A DNA stretch of 64,000 nucleotides, taken from positions 186,001 through 250,000 of the forward strand of contig NZ_JALDAY010000013.1 of NCBI RefSeq assembly GCF_022698165.1, read 5' to 3'. Origin of the DNA: Streptomyces cylindrosporus. GTDB lineage: Bacteria > Actinomycetota > Actinomycetes > Streptomycetales > Streptomycetaceae. The position numbers and the translations under genes were made by a program. Positions 33,650 through 42,758 of the stretch are shown in pieces (the first letter of the stretch is position 1; every line of letters begins with the position of its first letter). The notes beneath the pieces were generated by a model. It made no database searches. It was not told the DNA's origin and was given only the letters and a program-made list of their open reading frames with translations.

Positions 33650-34130
33650 TTCTCGCTCACCCAGCGGTCGGCGGACATGGCGCCGCTCCGGTTGGCGATC
33701 GGCCGCAGCAGGATGCGCCGGGCGGTCCGGGCCTGTCCCTCGTCCAGGTCGCCGTAGACCTGTTCGGCGGTGGCGGCGATCGCGCCGCGCACGCCGCCCG
33801 CCTCCTCGTACGCCGCCGGCGTCAGGTGCGGCCGCGGCGGCGGCGTCAGGTCTCCAGGAGGGCGTGCAAGAGCGTCGGCGGGGCGCCCGGCTGGTCGGAG
33901 TCCTCGTCGACGATCCGCGCGGTCAGAGCGGTTTCCACGTTGACTCCCGCGGCGGTGGCGGGTCCGGTGACCACCACCCGCAGCTCGTCCCCGCTCATCG
34001 GCCTGACCAGCAGGTTCGCACGGCTGACCGCCTCGGCCAGTTCCCGGTGGGCGGCGCAGGGCCCGTAGAAGTCCCCGCGTACGGCGACCACCACCCGCAG
34101 CCGGCTGTCCGGACGCCGGGCCGCCTGGAG
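33650..34130 (-). pseudogene. nSTAND/WD40-type ATPase remnant
   Basis: Two minus-strand frames carry one family. The upstream piece (about 33846-34094) reads VVVAVRGDFYGPCAAHREL, then NLLVRPMSGDELRVVVTGPA, the Sensor/AVRADFYGRCA motif of nSTAND1 NTPases in AfsR/WD40 proteins. The downstream piece continues in another frame: LTPAAYEEAGGVRGAIAATA, then AEQVYGDLDEGQARTARRIL. Walker motifs and WD40 repeats are absent. The gene has lost both ends and has a frameshift. Confidence 0.72.
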
Positions 34131-34387
34131 CGGGCCGGACGTGGGGGAACGCCGCTGGCCGGAACCGAGTCTCGGCCGCCGGGGGATTGGTCAGTAGCCC
34201 TTGCCGGGCGCTGAACAATCGGGCGGAAGGACCGGTCGAAGGGGTGCGCCGAGACGTTGCACGCGGCCCGCGGGCGTCGGCGCGACTTCTTGCGTACCGA
34301 GCGTCGTCAGCCGACTGTGTTCGGGCGAGGGCGTGGAACTCCGTATTGCATGCCATCACGCACACCGATCCAGAACCGATCCTGTCC

Positions 34388-34560
34388 ACCGACGTACTGG
34401 TGATCGGCGGCGGCCCCGCGGGCACGAGCGGGGCGACGCCCTCCGCGGGTACCGACCGTCCCTTACCCATGGGCGACCTTCTACCCTGCCGACGGCTCGA
34501 TCCCGGACGGCGCGGGCAGCGCTCGCGGCGCGGCGGATCGGGACGCAGGGACGGCGGCGA
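34388..34560 (+). pseudogene. FAD-dependent oxidoreductase remnant
   Basis: The plus frame reads STDVLVIGGGPAGT, the dinucleotide loop of a flavoprotein. It then jumps directly to SGATPSAGT, which in fumarate-reductase-type flavoproteins lies some 30 residues later (GTSGATAxSG). So an internal deletion has fused the two. No further domain follows. It may be a lost member of the organosulfur cluster next door, where such flavoproteins are common. Confidence 0.5.
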
Positions 34561-34664
34561 ATCTGCCAGGTGCCTGGCAGTCGCGTCGTGGTGCCGAACC
34601 GGATCTGTTTCCTCGTGGCGTCGGCGGACGTCAGTGGTGCGATCGTGGAGGGCCCCCGTTGTGC

Positions 34665-36041
34665 TCAGAGGCCCTTCCCGGGGTTGAGGATGTGCCGGGG
34701 GTCGAACACGTCCTTGAGGCGTCGCTGCAACGCGTGTGCGGTAGGCCCGAGTTCATCGGCCACCCACTGCCGCTTCAACACCCCTACGCCGTGCTCGCCG
34801 GTGAGCGTCCCGCCCAGCCGCAACGCCAGCGCGAAGATCTCGCCGGCCGCTTCCCAGGCCGCGTCGGGCAGTCGGTCCAGGGTGGGATCGACGACGATGA
34901 TCGGGTGCAGATTGCCGTCCGCCGCGTGCGCGATGGTGAAGACGGGCACATCGTGGCGGGCGGAGATGCACCGGATCTCCCGTACAGCCTCCGCCAGTCG
35001 GGAGCGCGGCACGACGATGTCCTCGATCAGCGGCCGGCCCAGCCGTTCCAGCGCGGGGAGTGCGAGCCGGCGCGCCGCCAGCAGCGCCTCGGCCTCCACC
35101 GGATCTTCCGTGCTCTGCACGGCCGAGGCCAGCGGCGCCAGTACCCGTGCGACCGCAGCGGCCTCGGCCGCGGCTCCCGCCCCGTCGCACTGCACCACCA
35201 GCAGCGCCGCACCCCGCTCGCTCAGCGCCGGGTCGATCGCGTGCAGCACCGGCCCGTCGACCAGCTCGGCCAGCGCGGGCACGACCCCGGCCCGGGCGAT
35301 GGCGTACGACGCCTCGGCCGCCGTCTCGAACGAGTCGAACCAGGCCGCGAGCGTCGCCGTCGCCACCGGTGTCGGCCGCAGCCGCAACGTCGCCGAGGTG
35401 ATCACGGCGAGGGTGCCCTCGGAGCCGGTGAGCAGTGCGGTGAGGTCGTAGCCGGTGACGCCCTTGACGGTACGACGGCCGGTGGCGATCACCGTGCCGT
35501 CGGCGAGGACCGCCTCCAGACCCAGCACGCTGTCCCGCGTCACCCCGTACTTCGCGCAGCGCAGTCCGCCCGCGTTGGTCGCGATGTTCCCGCCGATCGT
35601 GGACATCGCCGCGCTGGCCGGGTCGGGCGCATAGCGCAGTCCGTGCGTGCCGGCCGCTCGGTCCAACTCGGCGGTGATCACGCCGGGTTCGACGACGGCG
35701 AGCTGATCTTCCGCCGAGAGTTCGAGGATGCGGTTCATCCCGGACAGGTCCAGCACGAGCGCGCCCTCGCCCGCCGTCGCTCCGCCCGACAGCCCGGTGC
35801 CCGCGCCGCGCGGGACCACCGGTATGCCCAACGCGTTCGCGTGCCGGAGCGTGACGGTCACGTCCCCGGTGCGCCGGGCGCGTACGACCGCGAGGGGCTC
35901 GCCGCCCGGCGGGGTGCCCGAGCGGTCGGTGGCGTGCGCGGCCAGCTCGGCCGGGTCGGTGGTCAGCCGGTCGGGCGGCAGATCGCGGGCCAGCAGGCCC
36001 AGGAACCGCGCGGACACGGTCGTTTCCGGTGCCGCTGTCAT
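34665..36041 (-). CDS. FAD-linked oxidase (GlcD/D-lactate dehydrogenase type)
   Basis: 458 residues. FAD-binding-4 domain: VVPRGAGTGLSGGATAGEGA near 70 (the PRGxGTxLSGG motif) and STIGGNIATNAGGLRCAKYG near 140. C-terminal FAD-oxidase domain with HAADGNLHPIIV and TGEHGVGVLKRQW. Oxidises a 2-hydroxyacid such as glycolate or lactate. Last gene of the organosulfur operon, overlapping the previous gene by ATGA; it may process a carbon skeleton released by desulfonation. Electron acceptor unknown. Confidence 0.9.
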   Translation of the reverse strand: MTAAPETTVSARFLGLLARDLPPDRLTTDPAELAAHATDRSGTPPGGEPLAVVRARRTGDVTVTLRHANALGIPVVPRGAGTGLSGGATAGEGALVLDLSGMNRILELSAEDQLAVVEPGVITAELDRAAGTHGLRYAPDPASAAMSTIGGNIATNAGGLRCAKYGVTRDSVLGLEAVLADGTVIATGRRTVKGVTGYDLTALLTGSEGTLAVITSATLRLRPTPVATATLAAWFDSFETAAEASYAIARAGVVPALAELVDGPVLHAIDPALSERGAALLVVQCDGAGAAAEAAAVARVLAPLASAVQSTEDPVEAEALLAARRLALPALERLGRPLIEDIVVPRSRLAEAVREIRCISARHDVPVFTIAHAADGNLHPIIVVDPTLDRLPDAAWEAAGEIFALALRLGGTLTGEHGVGVLKRQWVADELGPTAHALQRRLKDVFDPRHILNPGKGL

Positions 36042-37159
36042 GGGTTGAGTGCCTTCGTTCCGATCGCGAGCAGGGAGATGTCCTCCTGTGGCGCGTGCAC
36101 GGGCGCGCACTGGATGTCCCGGAAGTGCCGCTCCAGCGGGTTGCCCCGGGCCAGCCCCGGATTGCCGAGCAGCCGCACGGCCAGCTCGACCGCGCGTACA
36201 CCGTGCCGGTCCGCCAACACGCGGGCGCCGAGGGCCTGTTCGGGGGTGTACGAGGTGTCGCCCGCGTCCAGCTTCGCTGCTCCGTCGAACACCAGTTGCT
36301 CGGCGGCGGCCAGGAGCACCTCGATCTCCCCGGCGGCCCGCCGGAAGCGTTCCGTACGGGCCACCGGATGACCGAGGTTGGCGGGCACCCGCTCGTGGGC
36401 GAAGGTGTGGAAGAAGGACTGCGCGGCTCGGGCCACCCCCAGGTAGAGGGCCGCGAGGGGGAGATGGAGGGCGGCTCCCGCCCGGTTGTCCTGCTCGGCG
36501 GCCGGTCCGTACGGCCCGATCCCGATGACGTGCTCGTACGGGACCTCGACCTCCCGGAACGTCACGTCGTGGCTGCCGCTCGCCCGTAGACCCAACTGGT
36601 CCCAGCGGCCGGTGATGTCGATGCCGGGCGAGCCGCCGGGCACGAGGAAGGTGCCCACGCGCGGTTCCGTCTCGTCAGTGGTCGCCCACACCAGGAACCA
36701 GTCCAGCCCGTCGGCGCCCGTCACGAACCGTTTGGTGCCGCTGATCGTCCAGCCGTCGGCGGTCCGCCGGGCGCGCGTCGCGGGCAGTCCGCCCCGTGCG
36801 GGGGAGCCCAACTCGGGCTCCACGCGCGCGTGGTTGACCAGAACGGGCCGTTCCAGCGACTCCTTCGCCACGCGCGCGTACAGCTCTTCGGGCCAGTGCG
36901 GCTGCACGGCCTGCCGTGCGTGCGTGGCGAGGGTCATCGCCGCGATCAGTGCCACCGACGGGTCGCCCCGGCCCAGCGTGTGCAGGATGCGGGCGCTCTG
37001 CTCGACGCCGGCGCCCTGGCCGCCGTACTGCTTCCCGATCGTGGCGGTGAGGAGTCCGGCCTCGTGCGTGATCTGGAGGGAGTCGGCGGGGAAGGTGCCC
37101 GACCGGTCGTGTCCGGGGGCCAGTTCGGCGATGCGGGAGATGACGCTCCGGTCGGTCAC
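36038..37159 (-). CDS. Acyl-CoA-dehydrogenase-fold flavin monooxygenase/oxidoreductase (SfnB/DszC-like)
   Basis: 373 residues, GTG start overlapping the upstream stop. Acyl-CoA dehydrogenase-like fold: GKQYGGQGAGVEQSARIL near 42, SGTKRFVTGADGLDWFLVWA near 140 and WDQLGLRASGSHDVTF near 190. The flavin site resembles the sulfur-acquisition SfnB and dibenzothiophene DszC branch, which use FMNH2 and O2 rather than acyl-CoA. Its place in an organosulfur operon supports that role. Confidence 0.82.
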   Translation of the reverse strand: MTDRSVISRIAELAPGHDRSGTFPADSLQITHEAGLLTATIGKQYGGQGAGVEQSARILHTLGRGDPSVALIAAMTLATHARQAVQPHWPEELYARVAKESLERPVLVNHARVEPELGSPARGGLPATRARRTADGWTISGTKRFVTGADGLDWFLVWATTDETEPRVGTFLVPGGSPGIDITGRWDQLGLRASGSHDVTFREVEVPYEHVIGIGPYGPAAEQDNRAGAALHLPLAALYLGVARAAQSFFHTFAHERVPANLGHPVARTERFRRAAGEIEVLLAAAEQLVFDGAAKLDAGDTSYTPEQALGARVLADRHGVRAVELAVRLLGNPGLARGNPLERHFRDIQCAPVHAPQEDISLLAIGTKALNP

Positions 37160-38157
37160 AGGGCCTTCTTCAGGTCGGTGTTGAGTGCGGTGGTCCAGAA
37201 CGACTTCACGTCCAAGTGCTCCTTGAGGGCGCCGAGTTCGGTGAAGGCGTCGGCGACCTTCTGCTGGGAGGCGATCGTGTCGTCGCCCACCGTGCGGGCC
37301 TGGGTGGGCCGTTGCTTCTGCTGCGCGACCAGGTCGCTCTGTGCCTGGGCGACCGGCTGGTGCGTGTTGGCCGAGATCACCTTGGCGAAGGCGGCTTCAC
37401 GACCGTCACGGACGTACGCGTACGCCTTGGTGATCCGTGCGACCAGGTCGGCGACCGCCGCCTTCTGCGCCGGGCTCTTCAGCACGCTGTCCCGGGCCGA
37501 CCAGAGGAAGTTGCCGGACAGGATGTCCGCGCCCGAGCCGACGGTGCGGGCACCCTGCTGGTGGGCGGTGATGATCGAGGTGCCGTAGGAGGCGAAGGCG
37601 TCGATGCTGCCGCCGTTGAGGGCGGCCAGGCCGTCGTTGGGCAGGAGCGGCTTGGCGTCCACGTCGGACCACTTCAGGCCTGCCTGCTTGAGCAGTTCGT
37701 AGAGGAAGTAGTGGGCGGTGGTGTTCTGGACGTAGCCGATCTTCTTGCCCTTCAGGCCGGCGATGTCGGTGACCTTGGAGTTCTTGGGGACGACGACCTC
37801 CTGGTTGAGCGTCGAGCCGCGCTGGACGGCGACGACCTTGAAGTTGGGCCTGCCGTCGGCCGCCGCGAAGACGGGCGGGATCTCGCTGGAGGAGGCGACG
37901 TCGAGGGCTCCGGCGCGAATGGCCTGGAGCTGCTGGTCACCGCCCTGGAACACGCTCCACTTCACCTTGTACGGGGTGTCGTCGAGGTGTGCGAACTTCA
38001 GCACAGCCTCTTCGACCTTCCAGCCGGTGGCGCCGACTTTGAGGGTGACGGAGCCGGAGGAGGAGTCGGCCTTGGCGTTGCCCGCGCAGGCGGCCGCGAA
38101 GGGCAGCAGCAGGGTGAGGGCGGCGGCGGACGAGCGCAGGGCGCGGCGGAACAACAC
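37156..38157 (-). CDS. ABC transporter substrate-binding protein, sulfonate/nitrate type (SsuA/TauA-like)
   Basis: 333 residues from GTG 38157, with GGAGA in front. Signal peptide ends in a lipobox-like PFAAAC near 24, so it is a lipoprotein. NMT1/SsuA domain: VTLKVGATGWKVEEAVLKF, then DVASSSEIPPVFAAADG and GLKGKKIGYVQNTTAHY. Second substrate-binding protein of the operon; the permease and ATPase genes are upstream, so two binding proteins may feed one transporter with different sulfonates. Confidence 0.9.
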   Translation of the reverse strand: MLFRRALRSSAAALTLLLPFAAACAGNAKADSSSGSVTLKVGATGWKVEEAVLKFAHLDDTPYKVKWSVFQGGDQQLQAIRAGALDVASSSEIPPVFAAADGRPNFKVVAVQRGSTLNQEVVVPKNSKVTDIAGLKGKKIGYVQNTTAHYFLYELLKQAGLKWSDVDAKPLLPNDGLAALNGGSIDAFASYGTSIITAHQQGARTVGSGADILSGNFLWSARDSVLKSPAQKAAVADLVARITKAYAYVRDGREAAFAKVISANTHQPVAQAQSDLVAQQKQRPTQARTVGDDTIASQQKVADAFTELGALKEHLDVKSFWTTALNTDLKKAL

Positions 38158-38201
38158 GGGGTCTCCATAAGGGTGTTCGCAATCAGACGGGCGAGTGGGG
38201 G

Positions 38202-39302
38202 TCAGGCTGCCTGGGAGGTCGCCGCTCGGTGGGCGAGTTCCTGGCGGACCAGCGGCAGGACGTGACGGGCGTAGTCGATCGCGTCGTTGAGCGGGTCGTA
38301 GCCGCGGATGGAGAGCAGGTCGCAGCCGATGTCCACGTAGTCGAGCAGCGCCTTGGCGACCGTCTCGGGGGAGCCGACCAGGGCGGTCGAGGCGCCGGCG
38401 GCGTTGGTGGCGACCGCGGGCGCGGTCCACAGGCAGCGGTCGTGGACCTCGCCCCGGTCGGCGATGTCGAGCAGGCGCTGGGAGCCGACGTTGGCGGGGC
38501 GGCCGGTGGTGCGGTAGTGGCGCAGCAACTCGGTGTTCTTCGCCTGGTCCTTGAGCACGCCGAGGGTGCGGTGGGCCTTCTCCCAGGCCAGTTCGTCGGT
38601 GGGTGCGATGATCGGGCGGAACGACACCCAGATACGGGGGTGCGGGCGCCCGGCGGCATCCGCGACCGCGTTCACCGCGGCGATCTGCTCGGCGGTCTCC
38701 TTCAGCGGCTCGCCCCACAGCCCGAAGATGTCGCCCTGCTCTCCGCCGACCCGGTAGGCGTCCTGCGAGGAGCCGCCCACCGAGATCGGGACCAGGCCGT
38801 TCACCGGCTTCACATCGGAGTAGTAGCCCTCGAACTTGAAGTACTTGCCCTCGTGGGAGACGGGCCCGTCGGCCTGCCACACCTTCCTCAGGATCTGGAT
38901 GTACTCGTCCGAACGCTCGTACCGTTCGGTCTTGTTGAGGTAGTCGCCCTCGCGACGCTGCTCCTCGTCGCTGCCGCCGGAGATGATGTGCAGGGTCAGC
39001 CGGCCGTCGCTGATCTGGTCGAGGGTGGCCAGCGCGCGGGCCGCGTGCGTGGGGAAGACGACGCCGGGGCGATGGGCGAGGATGGGGCGGACCCGCTCGG
39101 TGTGGGTGGCGACGAACTGGGCGATCTGGAAGGCGTCCGGCGACGCGGAGTGGTAGGCGACCAGGGTGTGGTCGAAGCCGCCGTCGTCCAGGGCGCGGGC
39201 GTACTTGCGCAGGTGGTGGACGTCGAGGCCGGTCCGGCTGGAGGCGGCCGGGCCCGAGGCCCCGGCGTCGGTGTGGACGGCGCTGATGAACTCGACAGGC
39301 AT
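38202..39302 (-). CDS. ssuD: LLM-class FMNH2-dependent alkanesulfonate monooxygenase (SsuD-like)
   Basis: 366 residues. LLM fold: LVAYHSASPDAFQIAQFVA near 48, RVRPILAHRPGVVFPTHAAR near 70 and LTLHIISGGSDEEQRREGDY near 102, the SsuD/SfnG signature. Also VPISVGGSSQDAYRVGGEQG near 170. It cleaves C-S bonds of alkanesulfonates to sulfite and an aldehyde, using reduced FMN from a separate reductase. No NAD(P)H:FMN reductase gene is present in the window. The exact substrate, alkanesulfonate or methanesulfonate-like, is open. Confidence 0.9.
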   Translation of the reverse strand: MPVEFISAVHTDAGASGPAASSRTGLDVHHLRKYARALDDGGFDHTLVAYHSASPDAFQIAQFVATHTERVRPILAHRPGVVFPTHAARALATLDQISDGRLTLHIISGGSDEEQRREGDYLNKTERYERSDEYIQILRKVWQADGPVSHEGKYFKFEGYYSDVKPVNGLVPISVGGSSQDAYRVGGEQGDIFGLWGEPLKETAEQIAAVNAVADAAGRPHPRIWVSFRPIIAPTDELAWEKAHRTLGVLKDQAKNTELLRHYRTTGRPANVGSQRLLDIADRGEVHDRCLWTAPAVATNAAGASTALVGSPETVAKALLDYVDIGCDLLSIRGYDPLNDAIDYARHVLPLVRQELAHRAATSQAA

Positions 39303-39319
39303 GAAGGGCTCCTACGTGA

Positions 39320-40288
39320 CTACTTGAGAAGGGACGTGTCGGAGGACTTGGCCACGTCGACGTTCGGGTCGAGCACGCCGATGCCGTTCATGAGGTCGGC
39401 CACGCCCTGCACGGTCTTGTCCACGTCGGCGGTGAGGGGCAGGACCTCGCCGTACGCGGCCGAGGCGAGGGTCTTCGCGACGGTGGCGTCGGCGCCGTTG
39501 CGCTCCTCGATGGCCTTGGCGTAGGCGTCCTTGTGGGTGCTGGTCCACTTCAGGGCCGTACCGAGGCGCTGCAGGAAGTCGGACAGGGCCGTCTTCTTCG
39601 AGGAGTCGGCGAGGGCCTTCTCGGAGGCGTTGACGTATCCGATGCCGCTGACGCGGCCGTCGCCGCCGTCGACGAGGAGCCTGCCGCCCTGCTCCAGGCC
39701 CACGGCCTGGTAGACGCCGAAGGTCGCCCAGATCTTGATCTTTCCGGACGCGAAGGCCGCTTGCGCGTCGGTCGGCAGCAGGTACTGGACCTTGACGTCC
39801 TGGTAGCTGAGGCCGTTCTGCTTCAGCACGTTGGCCAGCAGGTACTCCGAGACGCTGCCCTTGGCCGAGGACACCACGACCTTCTGGCCCTTGAGGTCCT
39901 TGACGCTGTCGATGCCGGAGTCCTTGCGGACGACGATGCCGACATGCGTGCCGTCGTTCTTCAGCGCGGCGATGTTCTTGATCTTCACTCCGCCGCTGAG
40001 TGCCTGAAGCGCGGGCAGATCGGCGGAGAAACCGGTGTCGGCGGCGCCGGCCTGTACCGCCTGGTAGAGCGGGGCCGCGCCTTCGAACTCGGCCCACTTC
40101 ACCTTGTATTTGGCACCCTTGAGCGCGTCGGAGGCGGCGAGGATCGTCTGCAGGGTCTTGGCCTGGTCGCCGATGGTGAGGGTGACCTGCTTCGACGAGG
40201 AGGCGTCCGCCGAGGAGTCCGCGCCGCAGGCGGTCAGCGCCAGCAGGGCGGTCAGGCTCAGCGCGGCGGTGGCGATGCTGCGGGTCAC
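39320..40288 (-). CDS. ssuA: ABC transporter substrate-binding lipoprotein, sulfonate type (SsuA-like)
   Basis: 322 residues, GTG start overlapping the ATPase stop. Lipobox LTAC with Cys near 21. Binding domain: LQTILAASDALKGAKYKVKW, DTGFSADLPALQALSGG and VKDLKGQKVVVSSAKGSVSE. It delivers sulfonates to the permease/ATPase encoded immediately upstream. Shares architecture with the second binding protein at 37156. Confidence 0.9.
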   Translation of the reverse strand: MTRSIATAALSLTALLALTACGADSSADASSSKQVTLTIGDQAKTLQTILAASDALKGAKYKVKWAEFEGAAPLYQAVQAGAADTGFSADLPALQALSGGVKIKNIAALKNDGTHVGIVVRKDSGIDSVKDLKGQKVVVSSAKGSVSEYLLANVLKQNGLSYQDVKVQYLLPTDAQAAFASGKIKIWATFGVYQAVGLEQGGRLLVDGGDGRVSGIGYVNASEKALADSSKKTALSDFLQRLGTALKWTSTHKDAYAKAIEERNGADATVAKTLASAAYGEVLPLTADVDKTVQGVADLMNGIGVLDPNVDVAKSSDTSLLK

Positions 40289-41001
40289 GAGGGGGTTCCT
40301 TCCAGGGTGTGGGTCACGCCGAGCCAGTTCAGGAGGCGGGCGCGCAGGGTCACGAACTCGGGGGCGGTCAGATCACGGGGGCGGGGCAGCTCGACGGTCA
40401 GCTCGTGCGCGATACGGCCCTCGTCCATCACCAGGACACGGTCGGCGAGCAGCAGCGCCTCCTCCACGTCATGGGTGACCAGGAGGATCGCGCAGCCGTG
40501 CAAGCGCCACAGCTCGGCGACCAGTTGCTGCACCTTGCCGCGGGTCAGCGCGTCCAGCGCACCGAACGGCTCGTCCAACAGCAGCAGTTCCGGCTCGCGC
40601 ACCAGTGCACGGGCGAGCGAGACGCGCTGCGCCTGGCCGCCGGAGAGGGTCTTGGGCCAGACCGTGGCCCGGTCCGCGATGCCGACCTCGTCGAGCGCCT
40701 TGGCCGCGAGGGCCCTGTCGGGCCGTCCGGGCAGACCGAGGACGACATTGCGCCACACCTTCAGCCAGGGCAGCAGCCGCGGCGACTGGAAGGCGGCACT
40801 GCGCCGCGCCGGTACGGTCACCTCGCCGCCGATCTCGTCGTCGAGCCCGGCGAGGATCCGCAACAGCGTCGACTTGCCGCAGCCGCTGTGCCCGAGGAGG
40901 GCGACGAACTCGCCCTGGCGGATGTCGAGATCGAGGTCGTGCAGAACGGTGTTGCCGTCGAAGGCCCGTGAAAGGCCCCTGATCTCCACGCTGTTCGGCA
41001 T
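40285..41001 (-). CDS. ssuB: ABC transporter ATP-binding protein, sulfonate import (SsuB-like)
   Basis: 238 residues. Walker A GHSGCGKST, signature LSGGQAQR, Walker B LLLLDEPFGALD and switch His in VTHDVEEAL. Highest resemblance is to the SsuB/TauB group. Two bases separate it from the permease gene. Confidence 0.93.
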   Translation of the reverse strand: MPNSVEIRGLSRAFDGNTVLHDLDLDIRQGEFVALLGHSGCGKSTLLRILAGLDDEIGGEVTVPARRSAAFQSPRLLPWLKVWRNVVLGLPGRPDRALAAKALDEVGIADRATVWPKTLSGGQAQRVSLARALVREPELLLLDEPFGALDALTRGKVQQLVAELWRLHGCAILLVTHDVEEALLLADRVLVMDEGRIAHELTVELPRPRDLTAPEFVTLRARLLNWLGVTHTLEGTPS

Positions 41002-41003
41002 CT

Positions 41004-41882
41004 TCAGGCCTCGCCCTCGAAGTTGGCCCGCCAGGTCAGCAGGCGCCGTGACAGGATCCGTACGGCGAAGTCGCAGGCCAGGCCCAGCAGCGCGTACACG
41101 ACGAGGCAGAGCACGATGACGTCCGTGCGGAAGTACTGCTGGGCGTTGCTCATCAGATAGCCGAGGCCCTGGTCGGCGTTGACCTGCTCGGCGAAGACCA
41201 GCGCCAGCCAGGCCGTCGACAGCGCGTACCGCAGCCCCACGAGAGCACCGGGCAGCGCGCTCGGCAGGATCACGTACTTGATCAGCCCGAACCGGCCCAG
41301 GCCCATCATCCGTGCCGCCTCGACGAGTTGGGCGTCCGTGGAGCGGATGCCGCCGTAGATGTTGAAATACAGCGGGTAGGTCACCCCGAGCGCGACCAGC
41401 GCGATCTTCGGGGTCTCCTCGATGCCGAACCAGACGATGAACAGCGGGATGAGGCCCACCCAGGGGATCGCCCTGAACATGCCCATCGAGGAGTCGATGA
41501 CGTCCTCGCCGAGCCGGAACAGCCCGGCGAGGAGAGACAGGCTCAGGGCGATGCTCGCGCCGATCGCGAAGCCGATGGCGGCGCGGCGGCCCGACGCGGC
41601 GATGGCGCTGGGCAGTTCACCGTTCTTCGTCAGCTCGACGGCCTGGCGTACGACGTCCACGGGGGAGGCCAGCACGGACTCGGGGAGCACTCCGGTGGCC
41701 GACGTCAGGAACCACAGCAGTACCAGGCCGACCGGGCCTGCCGATCGGCGCACGGAACGGGGGACGCTGAAGCGGCGGCCGGTCCTGGCGGTGCCGCTGA
41801 TGGTGACGCGGGCGGACGGCTCGGGCGCCTGGGGGAGGTCCTGCTTCGACAGCACCCCCGCGGCGAGCGGTTTCGTCGGCAT
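41004..41882 (-). CDS. ssuC: ABC transporter permease, sulfonate import (SsuC-like)
   Basis: 292 residues with about six membrane helices after a 55-residue cytoplasmic start. The EAA loop is VEAARMMGLGRFGLIKYVIL (E-A-A---G) near 185. Belongs to the BPD/SsuC family. Upstream is the sulfurtransferase gene, 33 bp away. Confidence 0.92.
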   Translation of the reverse strand: MPTKPLAAGVLSKQDLPQAPEPSARVTISGTARTGRRFSVPRSVRRSAGPVGLVLLWFLTSATGVLPESVLASPVDVVRQAVELTKNGELPSAIAASGRRAAIGFAIGASIALSLSLLAGLFRLGEDVIDSSMGMFRAIPWVGLIPLFIVWFGIEETPKIALVALGVTYPLYFNIYGGIRSTDAQLVEAARMMGLGRFGLIKYVILPSALPGALVGLRYALSTAWLALVFAEQVNADQGLGYLMSNAQQYFRTDVIVLCLVVYALLGLACDFAVRILSRRLLTWRANFEGEA

Positions 41883-41915
41883 GGCGGGTTCCTTCAGGAA
41901 GTCAGGAGTCAGGAG

Positions 41916-42758
41916 TCAGGAAGGCGACGGACCGGTCGCGGCCGGGCGGTCGGGGTCGGCAGACCAGGCGGACCAGGAACCGGGGAAGAGGACCGCCTCG
42001 AACCCGGCGATCTCCAGCGCCGCGATCTGATGGGCGGCGGTGACACCCGAGCCGCAGTAGACGCCGATGCGCGTGGAGTCGGTCGCGCCCTTCTCCTCGA
42101 ACCTCTTGCGCAGCTCGTCGGCGGGCAGGAAGGTCCCGTCGCCCGCGAGGTTCTCCCCGGTGGGCGCGGACACAGCGCCCGGGATGTGCCCGGCCCGTGG
42201 GTCCACCGGCTCCACTTCACCCCGGTAGCGCTCCGCCGCCCGTGCGTCCAACAGCAGCCCGCCGACGGCGAGTTCGGCGGCACCGTCGGCATCGGTGACG
42301 GGCAGAGCGCCCGCACGCAGGACGACATCCCCGGGCCGGGACTCGGCCGGGACACCGGACTCCAGCGGCAGTCCGGCCGATCGCCAGGCCCCCAACGCCC
42401 CGTCGAGCAGGCTGACATGGGCGACACCGGCGTAGCGCAGCAGCCACCACGCCCGTGCGGCAGCCGTGTTGTCCACGTCGTCGTGGACGACGACCTGTTG
42501 GCCCTCACGCAGGCCCCACCTCCTGGCGGCAGCCTGCAGTTCGGCGATGTCCGGCAACGGATGGCGCCCGCCCTCCGGGGACGGCGGCCCGGCCAACTCA
42601 CGGTCCAGGTCGACGAAGACCGCGCCCGGGATGTGGCCGTCGGCGTAGTGATCGCGGCCGTGCGGGTCGCCCAGGGCCCAGCGGACGTCGAGCACGAGCG
42701 GAGGGGTGTCGGAGGCGAGCCGTTCACGGAGCTCGGAGACGGTGACGGTGACGCTCAT
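41916..42758 (-). CDS. Sulfurtransferase (thiosulfate/3-mercaptopyruvate type, two rhodanese domains)
   Basis: 280 residues. First rhodanese domain (about 8-125) includes LVLDVRWALGDPHGRDHY and lacks the Cys. The second (about 160-270) holds the active-site loop YCGSGVTAAHQI with the catalytic Cys. CGSGVTA is closest to 3-mercaptopyruvate/thiosulfate sulfurtransferases. It probably handles sulfane sulfur from desulfurisation. ATGA overlap with the upstream hydrolase. Confidence 0.92.
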   Translation of the reverse strand: MSVTVTVSELRERLASDTPPLVLDVRWALGDPHGRDHYADGHIPGAVFVDLDRELAGPPSPEGGRHPLPDIAELQAAARRWGLREGQQVVVHDDVDNTAAARAWWLLRYAGVAHVSLLDGALGAWRSAGLPLESGVPAESRPGDVVLRAGALPVTDADGAAELAVGGLLLDARAAERYRGEVEPVDPRAGHIPGAVSAPTGENLAGDGTFLPADELRKRFEEKGATDSTRIGVYCGSGVTAAHQIAALEIAGFEAVLFPGSWSAWSADPDRPAATGPSPS

